DNA of 64,000 nt from Myxococcus guangdongensis (GTDB lineage Bacteria; Myxococcota; Myxococcia; Myxococcales; Myxococcaceae): assembly GCF_024198255.1 (NCBI RefSeq), contig NZ_JAJVKW010000003.1, forward strand, positions 620,001-684,000, written 5' to 3'. The position numbers and the translations under genes are program-made. Below the pieces are notes generated by a model. That model was not told the origin of the DNA. It made no database searches and saw nothing but the letters and a program-made list of their open reading frames with translations. Shown here one piece after another: positions 52,145 through 60,363 of this stretch (the first letter of the stretch is position 1; every line of letters starts with the position of its first letter).

Positions 52145-52466
52145 AGGCCGGGGCACGCCAGGACGGGGCCCACTCGAACTTCTCCGACCCATGAGGGCTT
52201 GCCTGGAGGGCTTTCGCCCCAGGAGGCGGACCCACCCGGAGCGCACGCTCCTCCCTCGGCAGAGGGAGCCAGGCGCCTCGGCCGCCCGACAGCCGGGCGG
52301 GTGCGGGGGTTGATTGGCACCCCAGGGATTCACAGGGGCGCCGAGGGGGCAGCGTTCAGCAGGCCGCGCAGTCCCCCTGTCGGGTGCCGGGAACCATCGC
52401 GCTCGTGTAGAGTCCGCCGCCCTCTGTCATGCCCTCCGGTTCCAAGCGGAGGGCGGGGACACCTTC
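52145..52466. other. Non-coding interval of 322 bases
   Basis: No gene is supported here. It contains a GAACTTCTCCGACCC element near 52176, a hairpin at 52251-52268 (CTCCCTC/GAGGGAG, loop GGCA) that may end the pseudokinase transcript, and the promoter of the phosphomannomutase gene. The few open frames lack ribosome-binding sites. Confidence 0.65.
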
Positions 52467-53837
52467 ATGAACGCGCATATCTTCCGCGAGTACGACATCC
52501 GGGGTCTGGTGGACAAGGACCTCACGGCCGAAGTGGTGGAGCTCCTGGGCAAGGGCCTGGGCACCATCATCCGCCGCAACGGCGGCCGCTTCATCGCCGT
52601 GGGCCGCGACTGCCGCGAGTCCTCCACCCGCTTCCGCGACTCGCTCTGTGCCGGCCTGACGTCCACGGGCCTCAACGTCTTCGACGTGGGCGTGGTGCCC
52701 ACGCCGCTGACCTACTTCGCCGCCAACACCCTGCCGGTGGATGGCCTGGCCATGATTACCGGCAGCCACAACCCGCCCGAGTACAACGGCTTCAAGATTG
52801 GCGCGGGCAAGACGACCTTCCACAGCCACGAAATCCAGGCGCTGCGCCGCCTCATCGAGGCGCGTGACTTCGAGGTCTCCGCGACGCCCGGCACCGTGAC
52901 GCCGTTCGACATCATCACCCCCTACAACCACTTCGTCCGCCAGACGGTGAAGGTGGGTCGCAAGGGGATGAAGATCGTCATCGACGCGGGCAACGGCACC
53001 GGCGGCGCCATCGCCGTCCCGCTGTTCGAGAGCATGGGCTTCGACGTGGTGCCCCTGTTCTGCGAGATGGACGCGACGTTCCCCAACCACCACCCGGACC
53101 CCACGGTGGTGGAGAACCTCCAGGACCTCATCGCCGCGGTGAAGCGCGAGAAGGCCGAGGTGGGCATCGCCTACGACGGCGACAGCGACCGCATCGGCGT
53201 CATCGACGACCAGGGCAACATCCTCTGGGGCGACCAGCTCATGGTCCTCTTCAGCCGCTACGTGCTCAAGGACAGCCCGGGCGCGGCCATCGTCGGCGAA
53301 GTCAAGTGCAGCTACACGCTGTACGACGACATCGCCAAGCGCGGCGGCAAGCCCGTGATGTGGAAGGCGGGCCACTCGCTCATCAAGGCGAAGATGAAGG
53401 AGGAGCACGCGGAGCTGGCCGGTGAGATGAGCGGCCACATCTTCTTCAAGAACCGCTACTTCGGCTTCGACGACGCGGTGTACTCGTCCGCGCGCCTGCT
53501 GGAAATCCTCACCCACGAGAAGCAGAAGATGTCGGAGCTGCTCGCGGACGTGCCGAAGACGTACGCCAGCCCCGAGCTGCGCTTCGACACGAAGGAGGAG
53601 AAGAAGTTCGAGATGGTCAAGCGCGCCACGGAGACGCTGCGCGCGGCGGGCCACGACATCATCGACGTGGACGGCGTGCGCGTGACGTTCCCCGACGGCT
53701 GGGGCCTCATCCGCGCCTCCAACACCCAGCCCATCCTGGTGCTGCGCTTCGAGGCCAACACGCCCGAGCGCCTCAAGGAGATTCAAGCCCTCATCGAGGG
53801 CACCGTGGCCCAGGTGCAGCGCGAGGTGGGAGGGTGA
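52467..53837 (+). CDS. Phosphomannomutase/phosphoglucomutase
   Basis: A 456-residue alpha-D-phosphohexomutase that interconverts hexose 6- and 1-phosphates. The phosphoserine loop TGSHNPPEYNG (Ser100), the metal loop DGDSDR (237-242), a GEMSGH-type sugar loop and the C-terminal RASNTQPILVLRFEA phosphate loop are all there. It supplies mannose-1-phosphate to the guanylyltransferase encoded nearby, and glucose-1-phosphate. The ATG at 52467 fits the family start NAHIFREYDIRG. The stop overlaps the FMN reductase start (GTGA). Confidence 0.95.
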   Translation: MNAHIFREYDIRGLVDKDLTAEVVELLGKGLGTIIRRNGGRFIAVGRDCRESSTRFRDSLCAGLTSTGLNVFDVGVVPTPLTYFAANTLPVDGLAMITGSHNPPEYNGFKIGAGKTTFHSHEIQALRRLIEARDFEVSATPGTVTPFDIITPYNHFVRQTVKVGRKGMKIVIDAGNGTGGAIAVPLFESMGFDVVPLFCEMDATFPNHHPDPTVVENLQDLIAAVKREKAEVGIAYDGDSDRIGVIDDQGNILWGDQLMVLFSRYVLKDSPGAAIVGEVKCSYTLYDDIAKRGGKPVMWKAGHSLIKAKMKEEHAELAGEMSGHIFFKNRYFGFDDAVYSSARLLEILTHEKQKMSELLADVPKTYASPELRFDTKEEKKFEMVKRATETLRAAGHDIIDVDGVRVTFPDGWGLIRASNTQPILVLRFEANTPERLKEIQALIEGTVAQVQREVGG

Positions 53838-54385
53838 GCGCACCTCGCATCCTGGCCATCGCGGGCAGCCTGCGCACCGGCGGTTTCAACCAGAAGCTCC
53901 TGGCGCTGGGCGTGGAGAAGGCCCGCGCGCTCGGCGCCGACGTGGACGTGGTCGACTTGAAGACGCTGGGCGTGCCGCTCTACGACGGTGACGTGGAGGC
54001 CCAGGGGATGCCCCCGAGCGTCGTCGCCCTGCGCGAGCGGGTGGCGAAGGCCCAGGGCTTCCTCATCTCGAGCCCCGAGTACAACTCGTCGATTCCGGGC
54101 GGCCTGAAGAACACCATCGACTGGGCGTCGCGCGCGCCCGGCCGGCTGTTCCAGGGCAAGTGGACCGCCCTCATGGGCGCCAGCCCCGGCAACTTCGGCA
54201 CCGCGCGCATGCAGCCGCACCTGCGGCAGGTGATGTCGTCGGTGGGCGCGCTGGTGCTGCCCACGCAGGTGCACCTGGCGCGGGCCGCGGAGGCCTTCAC
54301 GCCGGAGGGCCGGTTCAAGGACGACGCGCGGCAGCAGGAAGTCGAGGCGCTGGTGACCGAGCTGGTCCAGCGCGTGAAAGGCTAG
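53834..54385 (+). CDS. NAD(P)H-dependent FMN reductase
   Basis: A 183-residue flavodoxin-fold reductase. The N-terminal GSLRTGGFNQKLL binds the flavin phosphate and the PEYNSSIPGGLKNTIDWASR segment is the family signature for FMN reductases and azoreductase-like quinone reductases. It would pass electrons from NADPH to FMN or quinones. The GTG start overlaps the phosphohexomutase stop, which implies coupled translation with a sugar gene; the reason is not clear. Confidence 0.9.
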   Translation: MSAPRILAIAGSLRTGGFNQKLLALGVEKARALGADVDVVDLKTLGVPLYDGDVEAQGMPPSVVALRERVAKAQGFLISSPEYNSSIPGGLKNTIDWASRAPGRLFQGKWTALMGASPGNFGTARMQPHLRQVMSSVGALVLPTQVHLARAAEAFTPEGRFKDDARQQEVEALVTELVQRVKG

Positions 54386-54398
54386 AGGGAACACCGCC

Positions 54399-55331
54399 AT
54401 GCCGACGTTGGGAATCGACCTGGGGGGGACGTTCGCTCGAGCCGCCGTGGTGGACGAGGCGGGGAAGATGCTCGCGTCGACCAAGGTGGCGCTCGACGAG
54501 CGCAGCCCGTCCGGGGTGGTGGAGACCATCGCCAGGGCCGCCTCGGAGGCGGTGAAGTCCGCGGGCGTGCCGGTGGACGGCTGCGGCGTGGGCGCGGCCG
54601 CGCAGATCCACAAGGACTCGGGGGTGCTGTCGGTGGCCCCCAACCTGGGCTGGCGCAACGTGCCGCTGGGCCAGATGCTCACCGACCGGCTGAAGCAGCC
54701 GGTGAAGGTGGTGAATGACTTGTCCGCCGCCGCGTGGGGTGAGCTGCACGCGGGCGCGGGCCGTGGCGCGCAGGACCTGCTGGTGGTGTTCGTCGGCTCG
54801 GGCGTGGGCAGCGCCATCGTCGCCGGCGGGCGCCTGCTGGAGGGCGCGGGCGGCGTGGCGGCCGAGCTGGGCCACATCAAGGTCGTCCCCGACGGGCGGC
54901 GCTGCGGCTGCGGCGAGCAGGGCTGCCTGGAGGCGTACACCGGGGGCCACAACCTCATCGCGCAGTCGAAGGAGCTGCTCGTCGCGGGCCGCGCCCCGGT
55001 GCTGGCGAAGCTGGTGGAGGACGACGCCTCCAGGCTGACGCCGGTGTCGCTGGAGCAGGCGGCGGAAGCAGGCGACGAGGCCGCTCGGGAGGTGTATGAG
55101 CGGGCCGCCCGGTTCCTGGCGTTGGCGGTGGCCAACCAGGTGACGGTGTTGAACCCGGCGAGGCTCATCCTGGGCGGTGGGGTGTTGAACCACTGCCCTG
55201 GCATGCGGCGCCGGGTGTTGGACGGTGTGAGGGCGTGGGCGTCCCAGACGTCCCGCGAGGGGTTGCTCATCGCCGACGCGGAGCTCGGCGACGACAGCGG
55301 CCTCATTGGTGCGGCACTGCTGGCCGCGTGA
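54399..55331 (+). CDS. ROK-family glucokinase
   Basis: A 310-residue sugar kinase. The N-terminal GIDLGGTFARAAVVD binds ATP, the VVNDLSAAAWGE segment and the ELGHIK motif hold the sugar, and CGCGEQGCLE is the complete zinc loop with its Glu. Unlike the regulator at the start of the window it has no DNA-binding domain. It would make glucose 6-phosphate that can feed the phosphohexomutase two genes before. The ATG at 54399 has AGAGGG upstream, 13 bases after the reductase gene. Confidence 0.92.
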   Translation: MPTLGIDLGGTFARAAVVDEAGKMLASTKVALDERSPSGVVETIARAASEAVKSAGVPVDGCGVGAAAQIHKDSGVLSVAPNLGWRNVPLGQMLTDRLKQPVKVVNDLSAAAWGELHAGAGRGAQDLLVVFVGSGVGSAIVAGGRLLEGAGGVAAELGHIKVVPDGRRCGCGEQGCLEAYTGGHNLIAQSKELLVAGRAPVLAKLVEDDASRLTPVSLEQAAEAGDEAAREVYERAARFLALAVANQVTVLNPARLILGGGVLNHCPGMRRRVLDGVRAWASQTSREGLLIADAELGDDSGLIGAALLAA

Positions 55332-55349
55332 CGTGAGAGGAGTGCAGTG

Positions 55350-55868
55350 ATGGCCGAGTTCAAGGACCAGGTCACCTACCGTGGGAAGCCGGTGACGCTG
55401 GAGGGCGACAGGCAGGTGCAGGTGGGCGACCTCGCGCCCGACTTCACCGTGTACAAGGGCTTCTACGAGTCCCACCGCCTGTCGGAGCTCAAGGGGCAGG
55501 TGGTGGTGTTGAGCGTGGCGCCGAGCGTGGACACCAAGGTCTGCGCCATCCAGCTGCGCATGTTCAACCAGCAGGCGACGCAGCTGGGGCCGGACGTGAA
55601 GGTCTGGTACCTGAGCCTGGACCTGCCCTTCGCCCTCAACCGCTTCAGCGCGGCCGAGGGCATCCAGAACGTGGCGGTGCTGTCGGACTACAAGGACCGG
55701 GACTTCGCGCGGAAGTATGGCCTGTACATGAAGGAGCTGGGCCTGCTCGCGCGCAGCACCTTCGTGGTGGACCGCGAGGGCCGGGTGGTGTTCCGCGAGG
55801 TGGTCCCGGAGATGATGCACGAGCCGGACTACGACGCCGCGCTGGAGGCGGTGCGCAAGGCGCTCTGA
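55350..55868 (+). CDS. tpx: Thiol peroxidase (Tpx) lacking the resolving cysteine
   Basis: A 172-residue peroxiredoxin of the Tpx family, with the peroxidatic Cys65 in PSVDTKVCAIQ and the DLPFALNRF segment. In classical Tpx the next residue is the resolving Cys; here it is Ser100, and Cys65 is the only cysteine in the protein. It probably works as a one-cysteine enzyme, using an outside thiol for recycling. The start is the ATG at 55350, seven bases after GGAG. It lies 18 bases after the glucokinase gene and converges with a small membrane-protein gene. Confidence 0.92.
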   Translation: MAEFKDQVTYRGKPVTLEGDRQVQVGDLAPDFTVYKGFYESHRLSELKGQVVVLSVAPSVDTKVCAIQLRMFNQQATQLGPDVKVWYLSLDLPFALNRFSAAEGIQNVAVLSDYKDRDFARKYGLYMKELGLLARSTFVVDREGRVVFREVVPEMMHEPDYDAALEAVRKAL

Positions 55869-55899
55869 GGCACGCCTCGCGCCGCACCCGTCGGGACGC

Positions 55900-56304
55900 T
55901 CAGGCGGGCACCATGCGGGCCTGCTTGAGGGCCATCAGCTGCAGGCAACTGAAGACGGCCACGGCCACGGCCTGCACGACGATGAAGGCCACGCCCCAGA
56001 CGGTGGGCTGCACCCATCCCGAGGCGAGCAGCCCCAGGCTGTCCACCGTCCACAGCACGTTGGCGCCGATGATGGCCCAGATGAGCCCCCGGGGGACGAG
56101 GGGCCGGTTGGCCAGGAACACGAGCAGCGCGGCGAAGGGCAGCAGGCTGAAGCCCGCCGAGCGCAGCAGCGTGACGGGCAGGCCCAGGAGCTCGCTCAGG
56201 GGCTGGGCGGCGAAGAACATCAGCGCCCCGGTGGCGCCGCTGATGAGTCCGTCGGCGAGCAGGATGTGGCCCAGGAAGGTGCGCGACGCGGGAATGGCAC
56301 TCAT
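55900..56304 (-). CDS. Four-helix integral membrane protein
   Basis: A 134-residue membrane protein with four hydrophobic segments (about 15-35, 50-70, 75-95 and 105-130) and a short basic tail, close to DoxX-like/small-permease families, though no signature is firm. The ATG at 56304 has GAGGA eight bases before. It is divergent from an XRE regulator across 134 bases that contain an inverted repeat, so it is the likely target of that regulator. Confidence 0.8.
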   Translation of the reverse strand: MSAIPASRTFLGHILLADGLISGATGALMFFAAQPLSELLGLPVTLLRSAGFSLLPFAALLVFLANRPLVPRGLIWAIIGANVLWTVDSLGLLASGWVQPTVWGVAFIVVQAVAVAVFSCLQLMALKQARMVPA

Positions 56305-56386
56305 GGTGGTGTCCTCGGAATCGCGGCGCCGGGGAATCCGGCCGCCGTCTGGGGACACAAATTGCGCGCCGGCCCCGCGTGAGTCG

Positions 56387-56403
56387 ATTACGCGGGAGGT
56401 AAT
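56387..56403. promoter_or_regulatory. Inverted repeat ATTAC-N7-GTAAT in a divergent promoter
   Basis: Five-base arms, extended to CGATTAC/GTAATTG with one mismatch, lie between the XRE regulator (36 bases before its start) and the divergent membrane-protein gene. Typical spacing for a dimeric repressor; the XRE protein itself is the obvious candidate. Confidence 0.5.
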
Positions 56404-56438
56404 TGGAAGGCTTCCCCGTCGTTCCTAGGGTCAGGGGC

Positions 56439-57248
56439 ATGATGATGCCGAGCCGTCCGGTGGGAGAGTTGCTGCGCGAGTGGCGTCAGCGCCGCAGCCT
56501 GAGTCAGCTGGACCTGGCGTGCCGCGCGGAGGTGTCCGCCCGACACGTGAGCTTCCTGGAGACGGGCCGCTCCACGCCGAGCCGGGACATGCTGCTGCAC
56601 CTGGCCGAGGAGCTGGACGTCCCGCTGCGCGAGCGCAACACGCTGCTCATGGCGGCGGGCTTCGCGCCGGTCTATTCGGAGAACGAGCTGGACGGGCCGC
56701 GCATGACGGCGGCGCGCGAGGCGGTGGAGCTGGTGCTCTCCGGACACGAGCCCTACCCGGCGCTCGCGGTGGACCGTCACTGGCACCTCGTCACCGCCAA
56801 CCGCGCGGTGGGGGTGCTCCTGGAGGGCATCCCCGGCGAGCTGCTCCAGCCTCCCGTCAACGTGCTGCGGCTGAGCCTGCACCCGGACGGCCTGGGTCGG
56901 CGCATCCTCAACCTGGAGCAGTGGCGCACGCACGTGCTGGCGCGGCTGCAGCGCCAGGTGTCGACCACCGCGGACGCGACGCTGGCGGAGCTGCTGGAGG
57001 AGCTGCGGGGCATGGGGCCCGTGCCGGACGGCGCGGCCGAGCCAGACTATGCGGGCGTGGTGGTGCCGCTTCGCATCATGACGCCCCGGGGCGTGCTGTC
57101 CTTCATCGGCACGACGACGGTGTTCGGCACGCCGGTGGACATCACCCTGGCGGAGCTGGCGATTGAGTCCTTCTTCCCCGCGGACGCGGCGACGGGAGAC
57201 CTGCTGCGCCGCGCCGCCGCCGAGGCCGCTCGACACTCCGACGCGTGA
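56439..57248 (+). CDS. XRE-type regulator with MmyB-like ligand-binding domain
   Basis: A 269-residue regulator. Residues 10-70 form a helix-turn-helix of XRE type (RSLSQLDLACRAEVSARHVSFLETGR). The rest (about 85-265) matches the MmyB-like ligand-binding domain with YPALAVDRHWHLVTANRAV, a fold that may bind fatty acids or aromatics in related proteins. Three ATG codons in a row occur at 56439, 56442 and 56445; the first was used. It is divergent from the membrane-protein gene, and an inverted repeat separates them. Likely a repressor of that gene. Confidence 0.9.
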   Translation: MMMPSRPVGELLREWRQRRSLSQLDLACRAEVSARHVSFLETGRSTPSRDMLLHLAEELDVPLRERNTLLMAAGFAPVYSENELDGPRMTAAREAVELVLSGHEPYPALAVDRHWHLVTANRAVGVLLEGIPGELLQPPVNVLRLSLHPDGLGRRILNLEQWRTHVLARLQRQVSTTADATLAELLEELRGMGPVPDGAAEPDYAGVVVPLRIMTPRGVLSFIGTTTVFGTPVDITLAELAIESFFPADAATGDLLRRAAAEAARHSDA

Positions 57249-57340
57249 CGGTGCCCGCGACAAGGACGCCCCGCCTCGGCCATAGGGAAACCGGAGCGGG
57301 GCGCGGGTACGACGACCGCGATGGATTATCGAAAGCTCTA

Positions 57341-57359
57341 TTTCCTGAATACTCAGAAA
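57341..57359. promoter_or_regulatory. AT-rich promoter patch with an imperfect inverted repeat
   Basis: Bases about 57320-57385, upstream of the P-type ATPase gene, are much richer in A and T than the surroundings, with TTTCCTGA-ATAC-TCAGAAA (one bulge) at 57341-57359. It is the best-looking promoter/operator segment in the interval, but no regulator is implied. Confidence 0.4.
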
Positions 57360-57511
57360 GTAACGACTCCGTAAAGACTTTGTTGGGGCCCGCACGCCCC
57401 GCCTGGTTGCTCCGAGGGCGGGCGTGAATCGGGTGGCGGCGGCGGACATAGCTTTTCGGGAGGGGAGTCACCGCCCTTCCATCACCGCCGATGTCCGGCA
57501 GGGGGAATCCC

Positions 57512-60361
57512 ATGCACGAGCCGCCACCCGCCGCGCCTGGCCAGGACGCGACTGCGCCCGTGCGGGGCAGCGTCCCCTGGCATTCCCTTCCCGCTGAGAG
57601 AGTCTTCGAGCACCTGGGCAGCGGACCCATGGGACTGACGGACGAGCAGGCGCGCGAGCGGCTCTCCCGCCACGGGCCCAATGTCCTGGAGCGACAGAAG
57701 GGCGAGGGGCCGCTGAAGCTGTTGTGGCGTCAGGTGAACAGTCCGTTCATCTGGGTGCTCATCGTGTCGGCGGTGTTGGCGGTGGTGATGGGGAAGGTGA
57801 CGGACGGGCTCGTGGTGGCCGCCGTGGTGGTGCTCAACACGCTCATCGGCTTCGTGCAGGAGTTCCGCGCGGGCAAGGCCATCGAGGCGCTCAGCCGGAT
57901 GGTGCCGCAGAACGCGACGGTGGTGCGCGCGGGCCACAAGCGCGCGGTGCCCGCCGCGGAGCTGGTGCCCGGGGACGTGGTGGAGATTGCCGCGGGGGAC
58001 AAGGTGCCCGCGGACATGCGGCTGGTGGGCTCGCGCAACCTCCAGGTGGAGGAGGCCGCGCTCACGGGCGAGTCCGTGCCGGCGGCGAAGCAGTCCTCGG
58101 TGGTGGAGGAGGACGCGGAGTTGGGGGACAGGACGAGCGTCGTCTTCGGCGGCACGCTGGTGACGTCGGGGGTGGGGCAGGCCGTGGTCATCGCGACGGG
58201 AGGCGCCACGGAGCTGGGGCGCATCTCGGAGATGTTGAGCGAAGCGACGGATTTGCAGACGCCGCTGACGAAGGCGCTCGCGAGCATCGCCATGGTCATC
58301 ACCGTGGCCATCCTCGTGGTGTCGGTGCTGTTGCTCGGGGTGGGGCTGTGGCGCGGCTATGACATCAGCGAGGCGGTGGTGGTGGCCATCACCCTGGCGG
58401 TGGCGGCGATTCCGGAGGGCCTGCCCGCCATCGTCACCATCGCCCTGGCCATCGGCGTGCAGCGCATGGCGGCCCGGCGCGCGGTCATCCGCAAGCTCCC
58501 CGCGGTGGAGACGTTGGGCAGCACCACCGTCATCTGCTCGGACAAGACGGGCACGCTCACGCGCAACGAGATGACGGTGCAGGCCTTGTGGACGCCGACG
58601 GGGCGCTACACCGTCACCGGCGTGGGGTACGCGCCTCGGGGCGAGCTGCGCCGCGACGGGCCCGCGCTCAGCGAGTCGCTGCTGCCCGAGGACGCGAAGG
58701 AGCTGTTGCTCGCCGGCGCGCTGTGCAACGACGCGGCGCTCGAGGGGGCCGACGGCGATTGGCGCATGACGGGCGACCCGACGGAGGGCGCGCTGGTGGT
58801 GGCGGCGCAGAAGGCGGGCCTGCGCGTGGAGGAGTCCCGTGCGCGCTTCGCCCGCGTGGACGCCATCCCGTTCGAGTCGGAGAACCAGTTCATGGCCACG
58901 CTGCACGACGATGGCCGCGAGGGCCGCGTGCTGCTCCTCAAGGGCGCGCCCGAGGTCGTCCTGGCCCGCTGTGAGCTGGACGGCGCCGTGTCCCGCGAGG
59001 CGGTGCTGGAAGAAGTGGAGCGACTGGCGCGGCGGGGCATGCGCGTGCTCGCGGTGGCGTCCCGGCAGGTGCCCGAGGCGAAGGACCAGCTCGCGCTGGA
59101 GGACGTGGAGGGCGGGCTGGAGCTGCTGGGCCTGCAGGGGATGATGGACCCTCCGCGCGAGGAGGCCATCGAGGCGGTGCGCGCCTGTCACGAGGCGGGC
59201 ATCGTCGTGAAGATGATTACCGGCGACCACCTGGCGACGGCGGAGGCCATCGGCGCGAAGCTGGGCCTGCACGAGCCGGGGAGGCCGGGCGTCGCGGGCG
59301 CGAAGCTGGGCGCGCTGGATGACGCGCAGCTGGCGCACGTGGCCGAGAGCACGAATGTCTTCGCGCGCGTGGCGCCGGAGCACAAGCTGCGCCTGGTGCG
59401 CGCGCTCCAGGCGCGAGGGCACGTGGTGGCGATGACGGGTGACGGGGTGAACGACGCGCCCGCGCTCAAGCAGGCGAACATCGGCGTGGCGATGGGAATC
59501 ACCGGGACGGCGGTGTCCAAGGAGGCGGCGGACATCGTGCTCACGGATGACAACTTCGCCTCCATCGCGGCGGCGGTGGAGGAGGGGCGGCGCGTCTACG
59601 ACAACCTCATCAAGTCGCTCGCCTTCGTGCTGCCCACCAACCTGGGGCTCGCGCTCATCCTGTTGTGCGGTGTGGCGTTCTTCCCCATCCAGGACATCGG
59701 CGGGAAGGCGGTGCCGCTGATGGCGATGCTGCCCACGCAGCTGCTCTGGATAAACCTGGTGGCCACGGTGTCGCTCGCGCTGCCGCTGGCGTTCGAGGCG
59801 CGTGAGCCGGACGTGATGCGCAGGAGGCCGCGTCGACCTGACGCGCCGGTGCTCAGTCACTTCGTGGTGATGCGCACGGGGCTGGTCGCGTTGTTGATGG
59901 CGGCGGGGGCCATCGGCCTGTTCCTCTGGGAGTACTCGCGCGAGGTGCCGGCGGTGGGGCACGCGCGGGCGCTGGCCGAGGCGCAGACGATGGCGGTGAA
60001 CACCGTCATCAGCTTCCAGATTTTCTACATGGTGATGTGCCGCACCCTCACCGGCTCGGTGCGCAAGGTGGGCCTGTTCAGCAACCCCACGGTGTTCATG
60101 GGCATTGGCGCGCTGGTGCTGCTGCAGCTCGCCTTCATGTACGTGCCCTTCATGCGGAGCGTCTTCGGCACCGCGCCGCTGTCGCTGGAGGCCATCGGCC
60201 TGTCCGTGCTGGTGGGCGCGGTGGTGCTGCCCGCCGTCGGACTGGAGAAGTGGCTGCGCGGGCGCAAGGACGGAGGCGCGGTGCCGCGGCCCCGCGCTCG
60301 CGAGCGGGAGGACGAGGAGCACACGCCGCCGACGGGGCGCCGCGAGCGGCTGCCCGCGTGA
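57512..60361 (+). CDS. P-type Ca2+-transporting ATPase (type IIA)
   Basis: A 949-residue ion pump. It has TGES (actuator), PEGLP in helix 4 (the type II ion site), DKTGTLTRNE with phosphorylated Asp344, the KGAPE nucleotide region, and MTGDGVNDAP. Ten membrane helices are expected, and the C-terminal block is intact, so it resembles SERCA/PMR1-like bacterial pumps exporting Ca2+ (Mn2+ possible). The ATG at 57512 has GGGGG six bases before; an ATG at 57491 would add seven residues. It is transcribed toward a converging DUF547 gene with two bases between stops. Confidence 0.95.
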   Translation: MHEPPPAAPGQDATAPVRGSVPWHSLPAERVFEHLGSGPMGLTDEQARERLSRHGPNVLERQKGEGPLKLLWRQVNSPFIWVLIVSAVLAVVMGKVTDGLVVAAVVVLNTLIGFVQEFRAGKAIEALSRMVPQNATVVRAGHKRAVPAAELVPGDVVEIAAGDKVPADMRLVGSRNLQVEEAALTGESVPAAKQSSVVEEDAELGDRTSVVFGGTLVTSGVGQAVVIATGGATELGRISEMLSEATDLQTPLTKALASIAMVITVAILVVSVLLLGVGLWRGYDISEAVVVAITLAVAAIPEGLPAIVTIALAIGVQRMAARRAVIRKLPAVETLGSTTVICSDKTGTLTRNEMTVQALWTPTGRYTVTGVGYAPRGELRRDGPALSESLLPEDAKELLLAGALCNDAALEGADGDWRMTGDPTEGALVVAAQKAGLRVEESRARFARVDAIPFESENQFMATLHDDGREGRVLLLKGAPEVVLARCELDGAVSREAVLEEVERLARRGMRVLAVASRQVPEAKDQLALEDVEGGLELLGLQGMMDPPREEAIEAVRACHEAGIVVKMITGDHLATAEAIGAKLGLHEPGRPGVAGAKLGALDDAQLAHVAESTNVFARVAPEHKLRLVRALQARGHVVAMTGDGVNDAPALKQANIGVAMGITGTAVSKEAADIVLTDDNFASIAAAVEEGRRVYDNLIKSLAFVLPTNLGLALILLCGVAFFPIQDIGGKAVPLMAMLPTQLLWINLVATVSLALPLAFEAREPDVMRRRPRRPDAPVLSHFVVMRTGLVALLMAAGAIGLFLWEYSREVPAVGHARALAEAQTMAVNTVISFQIFYMVMCRTLTGSVRKVGLFSNPTVFMGIGALVLLQLAFMYVPFMRSVFGTAPLSLEAIGLSVLVGAVVLPAVGLEKWLRGRKDGGAVPRPRAREREDEEHTPPTGRRERLPA

Positions 60362-60363
60362 CG

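Noticed and set aside
57482..60322. Open frame of 946 codons on the strand opposite the Ca2+-ATPase
   Set aside because: It is antisense to a clear P-type ATPase and its residues (His/Arg/Ala/Gln-rich, no domains) are typical of shadows in GC-rich DNA.
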